From Bigelowiella natans CCMP2755 (taxonomy: Eukaryota; Cercozoa; Chlorarachniophyceae), in NCBI GenBank assembly GCA_000320545.1, contig ADNK01003007.1:32501-67927 (forward strand): a stretch of DNA of 35,427 bases, given 5' to 3'. Shown piece after piece: positions 24,782 to 34,808 of the stretch. The notes under the pieces were generated by a model. The model had not been told where the DNA came from, ran no database searches, and saw nothing but the letters and a program-made list of their open reading frames with translations. The number at the start of each line of letters is the position of its first letter. Within the stretch, counting starts at the first letter, position 1. The translations under genes were made by a program, and so were the position numbers.

Positions 24782-27346
24782 TCAAATGTGCGTCCCTCTT
24801 GCCTCAAGGCATCAGTGAATACGATGATGTGGGATGTGCTCTTAATAGCTATTCCCAGTATCATCGTCGCCGTCTTATCGTATGTTGCACACCGCCAAAT
24901 GACACCAACAACAACAGGCTTTTGATAGCGGATACTGGCAATAATGTCATTCGCCTCATAAACCAAAAGTCCTCCGAAGTGACAACTATAGCGGGAATGA
25001 AGGTTATTGAGACAGAGATAGTGAGAGGAAGGGGGGGGGAGGCGTGGGATAGGAAGCGAAGCACGATCACGACAAAAATTAACCTTTGAGATCAGATCTA
25101 CGCCTTAGAATATTCATGGTCCTTTTTCGTAAGTAGCATCATGATTGTGATCATCATCATCGTTGTTGTTGTTGTTGTTGTTCCCATTGGAAAGAGTGCT
25201 GGTTATCGTGATGGCGAGCTGTCCAAAGCCAAATTCAAGCGTCCTTCTCACGTCGTGTGTGGGAGAAATGAACGGGCATTCAAAGACCTGTAAGCGTCAC
25301 TTCAGTGACTCTCTCTTCCACTATCTCTGTTCTCCTTCTCCTTTTCCGTTTGCTCCCTCTCTCACCCCCCCCCCCCACCCCTTTCTCCCTTTCCACCCTC
25401 TTTGCAAGTAGATGCACATGAGCATGCCTTGACACATGAAAAACAAAGACAATCAATGCCGTAGGTATGTTTGCGACAGCGGGAAGGAAGTATTCAGGCG
25501 AATCGATCTAGAGCGCAATGAGGTGTGCTCAAGCAAATGCGAAAGGGGGGGGGCGGGGGGGGGAGGGAAGGTTACGGAAAACAGCTCCTAGTAAACGTTG
25601 TAGTAGAGATTACCGGTATTCCGAATCGGACACTTTAAGAGTCAATAGTCTTCTTGGACGTGATGGCAGGTGACAACAATAGGAGGGGGCATGATCTTCA
25701 GTAAACCGTCTGCAATAACGGTCAGTCAACCCAAGTGCATATTTGAAAAGGAATTTAAACCTCTGAACGACAGCATATTCTAGCCTGCTGCATCATCATA
25801 TCCGCTGTTCTTGCACAACGGCTGGTAGCCTCATACCGCTGCTTTACATCAAGAATTTTCCAATAGATTGACCGCTCTGGAGACAATATCTTCGTCTCTG
25901 ACACGAACCGTGAGTTCCCAACAGCTAAACACGAGCACTGCTGTAAGTATATTCAATTTTGGATCTGATTATTCTCCCTTCCTCCTCTCCGTCTCCTCTA
26001 ATGGCGTCTAGATCACATAGTGAGGTTGATTCAACGCACTGCCAGCAATGAGAAGGAGGTCATCTTATCGTATTGTATTCAAGCATTTCTGGGGAGAGTA
26101 TGTGCGAGCGAAATCTATCGTACATTTTCATGTTATTGAATGTTCGCTGTGCTATCGTATTTGTTGTCGTGATCTGTAGGCAGAGGCCTTTGCGGGGAGT
26201 GGGTTCAAAGGTACTATCATTTTGTTAGGAAGTCTTAGGAAATTTACGACGAGAAAGAGCAAACAAACTGCTGTTGTACCACATAGTGTACGACAGCATT
26301 AGTTATGTTAAAGCTTTAGAGCTTTTAGCATCTCCATTCTCTATTTTTTACTTGATAGTAATTTGAATATTATTTTCAAATACATTCCCCCCCCACACCA
26401 CCCCCCGTGCCGACTGACACGAATCCTCCTCAGGATATGCGGATGGGATCTCATCAAAAGCGCGTTTTTCGAAGCCAATTGGTCCAGTTATATTACCATT
26501 GATAATGATTATTCGTCAATATTATCATTCTTATTCTCTACTCGAAATACGGAGGGGGGTGATTATTGAGCCGTGGAGGGTTGGAGTATGGAACTACTGA
26601 TGCAAGATTACACTAATCAAGGGAAATCAATCCATCAGGCTTATGCTGCGACTTCAAAGGCCGAGTTGTGGTCTTAGACTCACAAAATCACTGTCTTCGT
26701 CAGGTCCCTCTCGAATTCCATCTAAGTTAAAGCAAAATAAGATGTTAAGATAAACAATACCTTACCGTACTGACTGTTATATCAGAGGGGTAGTCTCTCC
26801 TCCCCCCCCCCAATGAAAAGCCTTTTGAGCGAAAAATATCATACTTTTTGCTTTCTGGCGCTTCTCTACGATGCGTTTTATTGATATTGATTGATAAATG
26901 GATGGAATCCTCTGGCAGAGAAAAGATTCGTCTCTTTTCGTTTTTAAAAGGCGAATGCCTGGTTATGGCACTTTCAGCATCTTCTCCGGAATATATACGC
27001 GAACACGACTAAGTGTCGAGGATCATATTGCTATTTCTTTTCCTTATGGGCGTTGTCGTTTAAATCTCATTTAGATGGTGTCGTATGGGAATGAACTCGT
27101 TCAGGACGATGATGGCAATCTTGTGCCTTTGTAAGCGCAGATCTAATCAACACAACTGGAGAATTTTCTAATTAGCACTACTAGAGAATGTGTGTGTGAC
27201 GTATGAGTACAAATCGGCTAGATCATAACTGTTTTTCGTTGTTGCAATGCCCCATTGCCCCTGCTCCCCCCCACCTGTGCAGGACTGCAGAGAACAAAGA
27301 TATGATGGAAAACGATGATCTGAGACCATCTCCACCAAAGTCGCAT

Positions 27347-27389
<43 letters not shown>

Positions 27390-29417
27390 CACGCGTAAGC
27401 AAATACTTGTCTTCCTGTCTATGTGCGCATGTGCATGCTCGTTGCTATATCCTCACCCTCACCACCTCCATCCTCACAGGTCTGATTTCCGCACACTCTT
27501 CCATGAGTTTGAGGGAAAGAGTGGGGAGACGGAGAAGGAGAGGGGGCTTGATAGGAGCTTAGACGATATATCAGACGATCAGGAGTGGATGGCTCAGAAG
27601 TTCATTAAGGAGGCTCGCGAGAGGATGAATAGAACGTAAAAAAAATCGTTCTTGCCATTCACTTGCCACGCACTTACACAGAGGCGGATATCTTGCTTGA
27701 TAGTTGTCGTTTCTCTCCGCTCCGCTCCCTTCTCTTGATATTCTCTTGGCCTTTGTGTTTCCTCCTCTCGAATAGCTACCCAGGTCCTTTCCGCCCTGGA
27801 GATCTTGTGCGGTTTCAGAACATGACTTGCGCGTGCTGCAGGCTGGTATGAATGACGATCAAGACAATCATTACTCGCAAATCACATGTATTGTGCATTT
27901 TTTGAATGGTCTGCTGCTTTGCCCATGTGCAGGTGGAGGGGGAGAAAGGCTACGTCAAAAATGCGGTATTTTTGAACGGCACGAAGTACATGGTGGCCTT
28001 GAAGGGGGACCGGCGATTCGTCTTTCCCGTGTACACTCACCAGATTCGACTGCTTAGAAAAGGTAATGATGGTGTGTTGGTTTGTGAGCTGATGACACCC
28101 TATTTCTGAGAGGCCGCATTTCCTGCTTTCATTTTCGCGCGAGCGAGCCGTATCCCAGAGCAGAGCCATCGATTGTTTTTTAATTTGGGCCGGAAAGAAA
28201 CCGCAATGAAACCGTCCATTTGCTACTTGGACATTTGGGAAACTCGTCACCTTCAGAACCTGCAGCGTGATTGCGAGCGCCATTCCTTTCCGCCTCTTTG
28301 TAGGTATCGGGATCTACTTTGACCCCAACGACAAGGCGAATGACATTGATGCCTTCGGTCGGCAGCAGTTCCAAGAGGAGATGGAGCGACTCAGGAACCC
28401 TTCCAAAGAGAACGCTCGCTACTTCCGCGCGAAGAGGACTTTTCTTCAAAAACCCTGGTGGGTGAATAGTGGTTGGGGGTCAGGAGGGTGGTGATGCGAC
28501 TGTACACCCAATCAACTAGCCGATTCTAGAGCGACACTACTAGCAATTGTCCAATGGTGTTGTAGCATTGCCCTGAGAAAGAAGCAAGCTCGTACACACA
28601 GCTTATTTGTTTCTAAACTACCGCTAGGGGGGAGGGGGGGGGGGGGGGGTAGACAATGGACTACCGGGATTTGTTATTGCTTTTGTAGCGCTATCATCAT
28701 TTCGATCAATCGCCATCATGCATGATGCTTTCCATGCCGAGGAGAGCAACCACAGAACGGCAGCACCAACTAATAGGTACAACAAAACCAAAAGCTACAA
28801 GCTCAGAGCCCGCATGTGGACCCAGCAGGAAGTAAACAGGATGGTTCGGACGAATTGTAAGTACATCCCTCCAGTCAAAGTCGAGCGCTTTCATTTCATC
28901 AACTATAAGAATTACACAGAACGCGGCTTCTATCTATCTGGTGAGTGCCGCCATCAGTTCCGTCCCAAAATAATATTCGCAAGCATGTCTGAAAGGAGTA
29001 GATCGGCATTATTTTATTTTTGAAGAGAGTTCAGCGGAAAATCTAGCGCCTTTGTTTTGGAAGTCTTGTGCACGGCAACACGGTTGATTTCGAAATGTCT
29101 GTGTTGTAGAGCTAAATTTCACGGATCCAAACATTCGTCGGAAAGTGGAAATCATCGATCTGCAGCCAACCATCGATGGCATAAGGGCGAGGAATCGAAA
29201 GATGAACATCACTGACGCCGAAGACTACGAAGATGACATCGTCGGGTTCCTTTCAGGAAAAAACTCTACGAAACGAAAAAGCAAAATTAAGAATGATAAA
29301 ACGCGAGATTCTTCCTCGCACAATGATAAAGAGTACAAAAGCACGACGGAAAAGTCGGAAAAAATTAGATTTTTATCCCACTTGTCGTCTAAAATCAAGA
29401 GACGACGAAAGGAATAG
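16468..29417 (+). CDS. Giant multi-exon gene: B-box + SAM + six NHL repeats + novel C-terminus (about 1549 aa)
   Basis: About 46 exons in phase without an internal stop, total 4650 coding bases. Exons: 16468-16575, 16658-16702, 16783-16820, 17156-17236, 17858-17884, 17935-18046, 18272-18315, 18380-18573, 18637-18737, 18875-19001, 19085-19148, 19502-19532, 19617-19701, 19828-19896, 20091-20158, 20444-20499, 20607-20692, 20815-21265, 21552-21846, 21991-22048, 22187-22335, 22472-22582, 22814-22955, 23068-23108, then the NHL exons, then 27075-27130, 27283-27339, 27480-27635, 27776-27845, 27933-28062, 28304-28457, 28777-28940 and 29110-29417. B-box at residues about 317-350, SAM about 465-530, acidic/coiled region about 596-860, propeller about 861-1195, basic end (KIKRRRKE). 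The order recalls TRIM-NHL proteins (RNA-binding or ubiquitin ligases), but no RING is visible. Two split points are possible: after 21284 and after 26730, where in-frame stops would end transcripts that skip the splice. Cellular role unknown. Confidence 0.68.
17257..17294. repeat. Long G-run in intron
   Basis: A near-pure G tract 20 bases after the donor at 17237. Confidence 0.9.
17681..17728. repeat. (CT)n microsatellite in intron
   Basis: A CT tract with TTT interruptions in the intron before exon 17858-17884. Confidence 0.9.
19502..19701 (+). other. B-box zinc finger (domain of the giant gene)
   Basis: Two exons (19502-19532 and 19617-19701) join in phase to give CDFCNK-AAARRYCFDCVAS-KYHCLQCDKDIHQG. 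The spacing Cys-x2-Cys-x8-Cys-x2-Cys-x6-Cys-x2-Cys-x4-His is that of a B-box, a two-zinc fold used for protein interaction in TRIM and plant BBX proteins. No RING finger was seen upstream. Confidence 0.8.
20815..21265 (+). other. SAM domain exon (domain of the giant gene)
   Basis: The exon encodes VEAWSVSDVFAWATRVGIG, then GVNGTELLLLTENKI and DRVERKKLIDAITKLKSDMG. This is the sterile-alpha-motif pattern (W at the start, G-x-x-L-L-x-L in the middle, a final R/K-rich helix). SAM domains mediate protein or RNA binding and oligomerisation. The exon may end at 21120 (GTACGG) or 21265 (GTCGAT); both keep the frame. The longer version adds a charged helical stretch (ARRMRNRSWGAVEHRRR). Confidence 0.7.
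21416..21468. repeat. (CTA/CTC)n microsatellite in intron
   Basis: A trinucleotide tract in the intron after the SAM exon. Confidence 0.85.
23286..27130 (+). other. Six NHL repeats (six-bladed beta-propeller of the giant gene)
   Basis: Exons 23286-23427, 23547-23610, 23873-23929, 24027-24072, 24404-24445, 24859-25002, 25195-25289, 25465-25522, 25670-25720, 25867-25909, 26012-26097, 26180-26210, 26434-26481, 26639-26703 and 27075-27130. Blade signatures in order: RHRILCIDRGGKVSVFAGSG; SIFVCDKENHRIRMID with YTLAGTKAGY; RLLIADTGNNVIRLI with VTTIAG; DLYVCDSGKEVFRRIDLE with VTTIGGG; NIFVSDTNHHIVRLI with AFAGSGFKGYADG; GRVVVLDSQNHCLRQ. Loop motifs of the type DG..S.ARF..P.G link them. Six repeats make a full propeller, the number found in TRIM-NHL proteins such as Brat and LIN-41. 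Blade strands are often split between exons. Confidence 0.82.
24744..24780. repeat. (GT)n microsatellite in intron
   Basis: A GT tract in the intron between the exons 24404-24445 and 24859-25002. Confidence 0.9.
27352..27386. repeat. (AT)n microsatellite in intron
   Basis: An AT tract 12 bases after the donor at 27340. Confidence 0.9.
27776..28062 (+). other. Possible SH3-like/KOW-like barrel in the C-terminal part of the giant gene
   Basis: Exons 27776-27845 and 27933-28062 join to give RPGDLVRFQN, then CACCRLVEGEKGYVKNAVFL, KYMVALKGDRRFVFPVY and IRLLRKG. The alternation of short strands with a leading PGD motif resembles small beta-barrels such as KOW, Tudor or BAH-like folds, but no family is certain. 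The following exons (IYFDPNDKANDIDAFG, KSYKLRARMWTQQEVNRM) match nothing I know. Confidence 0.35.
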
Positions 29418-30603
29418 TAACAAGCTATATTCTTCAAAAGTACCTATTGTTGGTATCACCGCATAGACGGACGGGCTCATGTGTGTGGTACGGTGCATTT
29501 CTTCCACGCTCGCAATGCATATATGGCTAGCTACCTGAAAGACCAAATGCGCAAGGCTATATAGCCTCATTGCAAATGACTGTCGCGTGCAGTACTTATG
29601 CAAAATGCCTATTTAAACGACGACTTTGTGCTGCTGCGCTCTAGCGCTAGCAGAATCTGCTCTAATCGCTTTCTCACGACATTAACATTTTTGCGAATTT
29701 TTTTTTGGCTGTGCTGCCCGCACAAACAAAAAACGAATAGCGCGCACATGCGGAGACCACAATAGCGTATAAAAAAAGATACACGTGCGGCTGCGTAGAT
29801 TTTTATTAACTACTGGCAAAAAAAACCGCAATGACTATAGATTTTATCGCGCTCCATCGAAACGCCAAATTTCGGGCTAGATAGAGCATCCAGGCAATGC
29901 AAATGTTAACTCTTTTATTGTTTCATTTGATTTCTAGAATTTGTGCAATCGCGCAAAAATTTTAAATGTTTGGTCTACCATCAAATTCCACATAAACCTA
30001 CTGCGCTAGCTAGCTAGCAATAAATCGCAAAATTCGCGCTAGCGCGCCTGGAGTGAGTGCCGAGCAGTTGTAGTTTAAACTTTAGAAATCGAGACAATCT
30101 ACATGTGACACGTGGACTTTGTCCGCAATTCTGCATGCAAGATTTTCTTGTCATCTGACAATTAATGTCATATGCTTCGAAACACTGTGTATTACATGCT
30201 AAATACTGAGATACTGTGCAAACAAACACCCCGTTTTATTTTACCAAAATCAGGAGGTGATGAGACTGGGGTGACACACGGAGAAGAGAGTCTACAAACT
30301 TAAACTGTAAGTGGCCGAATAATCGTGTGCCGCTTGTGAGCGCTCGTAGCTATGAGTATTGGTAGAGTTCAATAGCATAGCTCATTAGTCTTCCCCATTG
30401 ATTGATTGATATAGCTTCGTCATCGCCTACGTCCTTAATAATCCCTACATAGATGCACATATTCAACGATCATGTAAGGTGTTGGAAACAACGGCTACTA
30501 CGGACGAGAATTTTATAAATGTGTTTTCCTCTAAATTGAGGCAGGCACTAGGCAACCGTCACAGGCAATGAGCACGTGCTCGGTCTTAAATTGCGAATTT
30601 GAT
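29418..30603. other. Intergenic island rich in palindromes between convergent genes
   Basis: No supported exon. No microsatellites until about 30770. It contains perfect palindromes: CTAGCGCTAG at 29641-29650, a 14-base GCTAGC-type palindrome at 30005-30018 and CGCGCTAGCGCG at 30035-30046. Its base texture resembles 7376-8513, the other convergent gap in this window. Confidence 0.5.
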
Positions 30604-30767
30604 TTAAAAAAAAAAACTAGCACATCTCACTGTATATTCAGACGAAAAGGCCACACCCTCTCCGCGGTTTCGTAGTAGATTGAATGCAGCATTTAATGAT
30701 GCTACGTGGAGAGCGTGTATGCGTGTTTGTGCTCGTGCTAGTGTTAGCAGCTGCATGCATGCATGCA

Positions 30768-30807
<40 letters not shown>

Positions 30808-30952
30808 CCCTCGCTCCAAGCTCGTTTGGACAATCGACGACAATACAGATTCAAAGATCTTTGAGACCGCCTGGAGAAGGGGGGGGGAGTAGGAAGAAGA
30901 AGATGGGGATGACGGTGGTGATGATGATAAGGGAAAGGGCGCAACAACAAAC

Positions 30953-30983
<31 letters not shown>

Positions 30984-31320
30984 CACACCTCCGTATCTAA
31001 AGCGCAAAGGCAGTGATGCATTAAAATCCTCCTCGCATTCTTCGGAGCGGGGGCTCTGCTGAAAAAGGCCCCGGTTATGTACTCAAGGTTTTCCTCCTCA
31101 TCTGCAAGAAACACAGGGGGGAGGGGAGAGGAAGACGTCGTCACGTCGAGGGTGGATGGACAAGGGTTAATTTTGCATATTCATTAGTTCTCTCTCGATG
31201 AAGATAGCGCGTATGATGCACACGAGGTTCAGTAGCCTGTCCGTCTATCTCCATCAACGTGCTTTGATGATACGAAAGGGGGAAAATACACACGCCTTGG
31301 AACGGCAAAGCACTGCAGAC

Positions 31321-31385
<65 letters not shown>

Positions 31386-31457
31386 CAACATATCGTAGCA
31401 CTGGACGCGGCGACAGCGCAAGAAGAGAGAGGGGAAAGAAGGAGGGAGGGGGGGGGT

Positions 31458-31496
<39 letters not shown>

Positions 31497-32406
31497 TGCA
31501 CCATGTAAATCTCCCTCGTACTCCGCGAATTCCTCGCAACGATTAATAGGCACTTCCTTTATCTTTTCCGTGAATAAGTCCATTTTATTGAGAAACAGAA
31601 CGATAGGTTTCCTTTCCACAGCCTGAGAACCGTTGCAAGGACGGAAGAGAGGGTACGAGGGGGGGGGGGGGGGGCGAGGCGCGGGGCGATCAATCAATTC
31701 CATTCCATACAATTAAAGACGATGACAGATAGTTGCGTATGTGCTGTTCAAACTGAGGCATATTTGCCAGCAGCGCTATAAACCCAGCTTCGTATGCGTG
31801 TTACTGCTTTTTGGGAGATCTCGCTGCTATCCTTCACTGCTAATAATATCGCCATATCTCCGGGTGGCGGTATCTGCCATCCCATTCCCCCCTGACTTGC
31901 AATCCCACCTTCATGCTCGCTATTTGTTCGAAAAGCAGCAATGCGTCTGACATCTTGTTCTTCTTTCTATCCTCTTGTAACGACTCGTCGTAGCTGCCTG
32001 TGGAGAGGAAGGTTTGGTGTTAAGCGAATATTGAATATCATATGTATAGCGTTTATATATATATGTATATGTATATATATATATATGATGCTCGGTCCCA
32101 ACCGTGAACAACTATTTATATGCAACAAGTGCCGCTGGTACTGCTGCTGCCAACTTACAACGCATTATACTTGCTACCCCTACTACTACTACTACTACTA
32201 CTACTACTATCACTACTTGCGTGTGGTTAAGTTGTTTAGTCCGTTTTTCATCGTGTGTGTTCTGTGTGATCATCGTCGTCATCGTCGTCATCGTCGTGGC
32301 AACTCACTCGTGTCCACAACGAAGAGTATGCTCGAGCATCTATTTATGAATGGGATCCAGCTTCTCCTCTCGTCCCTTTCATTTGATATTGAGAGTACTT
32401 GTGTGT

Positions 32407-32437
<31 letters not shown>

Positions 32438-32726
32438 AGGCAGAGGGAGGGGGGGAGAATACCATTGTCCGCCGAGATCATATACAGAGCAGTCCATGCC
32501 TTGGTATTCAATGGCGCATTCAATATGACCCACTGTTCTCTGCCTACACCTTAGAATGTCTTCTACTGTTGGACGGTAGTCCTGAAGGGGAGGGGGGGGG
32601 GGTAGCGAGAGAGCGAGTAGGAGGTGTTAGGAGTCGCACAAACCACGATAGATAGTTACGTCGTCGTTTTGTTTCAAAAAAAATAATGATAATCACGATT
32701 CGAATCCCAAGAAAGCACTTCTCATT

Positions 32727-32758
<32 letters not shown>

Positions 32759-33560
32759 GTGCCTCTGGTTTCTTGGCAGTCACCTGGTGCGCTATATCCT
32801 TCACTTTGTCCAAAAAGAACTTGGCGTTTTCGTTGAGGCGCTTTTTGAAGTGTTTTCTCTGACTGTACACTGCCTGGATGCCTGTAAGTGTCATCAACGC
32901 CAAACACAGCGTTTCGAGAAGTATTACATAATGTATGTGTGGAATGTACATATGCGCGAACAGAAGTCTAAGCTGTATATAACTCATAATATCGGCTTCT
33001 AGCACGGCCGATCATTTCGCATCAACACACCTGTATTTTTCCAGAGCTCCGCGATCTTTGTAGCGAAGAAGACAAAAACGGAACAAACCAATACAAAGTG
33101 CGTGTTAGTTGCGAGTGGTGATGAAGGGAAGGGGCGGGGCGGTCCCTCCTCGAAATCAGGAGGAGACGAAGCCGAGAGCCAAGGGAAAAAGGAAATGTCA
33201 GAATCATACCAGCTCGCCCACAGAATTAATCCCGCTCAAGGGATTAGCGTTCTCCACGTAGGCATCAGCCTTTAATACTGTCTCCGCCATTTCCGCCCCC
33301 TTCTCGCCAAGCTCAAACTTCGCCTCCGACATCATAGACTTCTCCTCGGCGCTGGCTGCGGAACCACCGCCAGATTTCTTCGCTCTCTCGTGCAATGTTT
33401 TGCTTTCTTCTATCAACGTCTGCATGTATTCCAGAACTCGAGTACGAATGATCCTACCGAAGGAGGCGTAATCTCCCTCGGAGAACCCCGCACCAAAAGA
33501 TATGAGCAGCTGCTTCGAGAGCGTTGACTTACCGCTACCCGCGGAGCCGAGGAGGACCAC
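30604..33560 (-). CDS. Divergent heterotrimeric G-protein alpha subunit (N-terminus unresolved)
   Basis: Minus-strand exons, all in phase: 33560-33210, 33055-33031, 32881-32784, 32581-32463, 32375-32308, 31997-31909, 31622-31502, 31101-30989 and 30870 onward. Motifs in order: P-loop LLGSAGSGKSTLSKQL; helical-domain end LWKNTGIQAVYS; switch I DILRCRQRTVG with the conserved Arg and Thr; switch II YDLGGQWDERRSW with the catalytic Gln; SYDESLQED; base-recognition FLNKMDLF; MHHCLCALDTE in place of TCATDT; last helix FESVLSSIVQTSLERG. This is the full G-alpha layout, including the helical insert, so it is not a small GTPase. Expected role: GTP-switched signalling at a membrane. The final exon either reads through a (CA)n tract (poly Thr-His) to a stop at 30604, or splices from 30804 to about 30756 in phase. 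No canonical start (MGC..S) was found. Confidence 0.85.
30773..30804. repeat. (GT)n microsatellite at the 3' end of the G-alpha gene
   Basis: Directly abuts the possible donor after the last conserved G-alpha helix; on the minus strand it reads as CA repeats. Confidence 0.9.
30953..30988. repeat. (CA)n microsatellite forming the start of a G-alpha intron
   Basis: On the minus strand the donor GTGTGT at 30988 is itself the first unit of this repeat. Confidence 0.9.
31324..31380. repeat. Compound (AC)n(AT)n microsatellite in G-alpha intron
   Basis: Adjacent AC and AT tracts in the intron between exons 31622-31502 and 31101-30989. Confidence 0.9.
31459..31492. repeat. (GA)n microsatellite in G-alpha intron
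   Basis: A GA tract only a few bases past the donor at 31501. Confidence 0.9.
32399..32438. repeat. (GT)n microsatellite in G-alpha intron
   Basis: A GT tract between the switch II exon (32581-32463) and the exon starting at 32375. Confidence 0.9.
32726..32758. repeat. (CAT)n microsatellite in G-alpha intron
   Basis: A trinucleotide tract shortly after the donor following the exon 32881-32784. Confidence 0.9.
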
Positions 33561-33670
33561 CTAAATCGGTGCGCATTAATATTCACATTTCCTATACCTT
33601 GGAAATCATGCACAATGAAATCCGGAATCGGATAAAATTCGAGCGCGCGCGCGCGCGACACAAACACACA

Positions 33671-33671
33671 C

Positions 33672-33712
<41 letters not shown>
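33671..33712. repeat. (AT)n tract upstream of G-alpha exon
   Basis: An AT tract preceded by a CG repeat (33641-33657), about 110 bases upstream (gene sense) of the P-loop exon. Confidence 0.9.
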
Positions 33713-33889
33713 TATAAAATCCGTATGAGATTATTCATAGAACTAGGACTTCTTACTGTACAGATAAATAGAATAGTACACACTTACTAGTAATTACTAG
33801 TCAGTCGTTTAGAAAAAATGGTAATAATAATAATAATACTGTGTTCTTGATGGGCGTTGACTGAGGCTCGGAGACTTCAGATGAGCACA

Positions 33890-34808
33890 CCCCCATCCTT
33901 GAACGCCAATGATCTCCGTCACGTTATATATTGCAGCAGCTCCTAATAGGATTCCTACCTAAAAGTATTTTTTTTAATCCGAATCAGGAATAACTTTTAG
34001 GAGCGATGACGATTCTCAAGGTACAATAGTTGGGGGGAATCATGTATTGAGAACATGTGTCTACGGCCCAATCAAGTAAAGCACGCACATAAAAATTGTC
34101 ATGGCAGGCGCATGCGGCCTCTGGGTATTCTGAATCCTGTTATACTCTCGTTGCTGAAGCAAGATCTGCGAACTCAATCGCTGTTTGTGTGAAATTTCAA
34201 TTCCTATCTTAAGAGAGACTCTTTGAAGTCCCTTCCAATACATCGTAACGGCTTAAAACATGTGCAGTTCTAGACCAATTTTTTTTGGAAAATCCGATGT
34301 ATCACGTTCTGTACTCTCGAAATAATGATCGGTGAGTGCTAGAGCTTTGGGGGGGGGAAACACCAATGTAGTGCTGTCAGATATTTCTCCTGTGAGAGAA
34401 ACGCTGTTCGTTTGTTTTACATAGGATTTCTTAATTGCGACATGATCAAAACTCGAATATACTCTAAATACTGCCACAAACTTTCCAGGTGAAAAGCAGT
34501 CTCGAGCATCCCGACTACCATGATAGTTATACTAAACGACATACATAGGTTGATGTCGTATGTGAACCTAAACCCAACAGCAACAGAATTACGCATAATT
34601 ATCTCTTGAGAGTCTCTCCAATAATCACCGATTGATATTGCGACGTATCGGTCTCTTTCGTCCACATGAGGAGAGTTCTAGAAATACAAGGCAACATCTA
34701 TGTCGTAGATTGTAAATGTTATGTAAGGCAAAAAAAGGCGCGAAAAAACGTTGTGAAACTTATAAGTCCATCCGAACTCATCGTTCTGCCCGATGTTCTT
34801 GCTTTCCC
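33890..34808 (-). CDS. Putative membrane protein exons upstream of G-alpha (separate gene or fused front end)
   Basis: Candidate minus-strand exons: 34808-34750 (NIGQNDEFGWTYKFHN), 34677-34421, 34220-34085 and 33958 to about 33900. They join in phase. The second carries VDERDRYVAISIGDYWRDSQ and a hydrophobic helix NLCMSFSITIMVVGMLETAF; the third ends in APAMTIFMC and continues into VGILLGAAAIYNVTEIIGV, a second helix. Only two helices are visible. A phase-0 donor after IIG (GTTCAA) would join the G-alpha P-loop exon in frame; a better donor (GTATTA) would not. An overlapping minus frame, 34477-34253 (SFDHVAIKKSYVKQTNSVSL), is also open and could be the real one. No family recognised. Confidence 0.35.

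Noticed and set aside
30684-31016. Val/Cys repeat ORFs on the plus strand
   Set aside because: Translations of GT repeats, antisense to the G-alpha gene.
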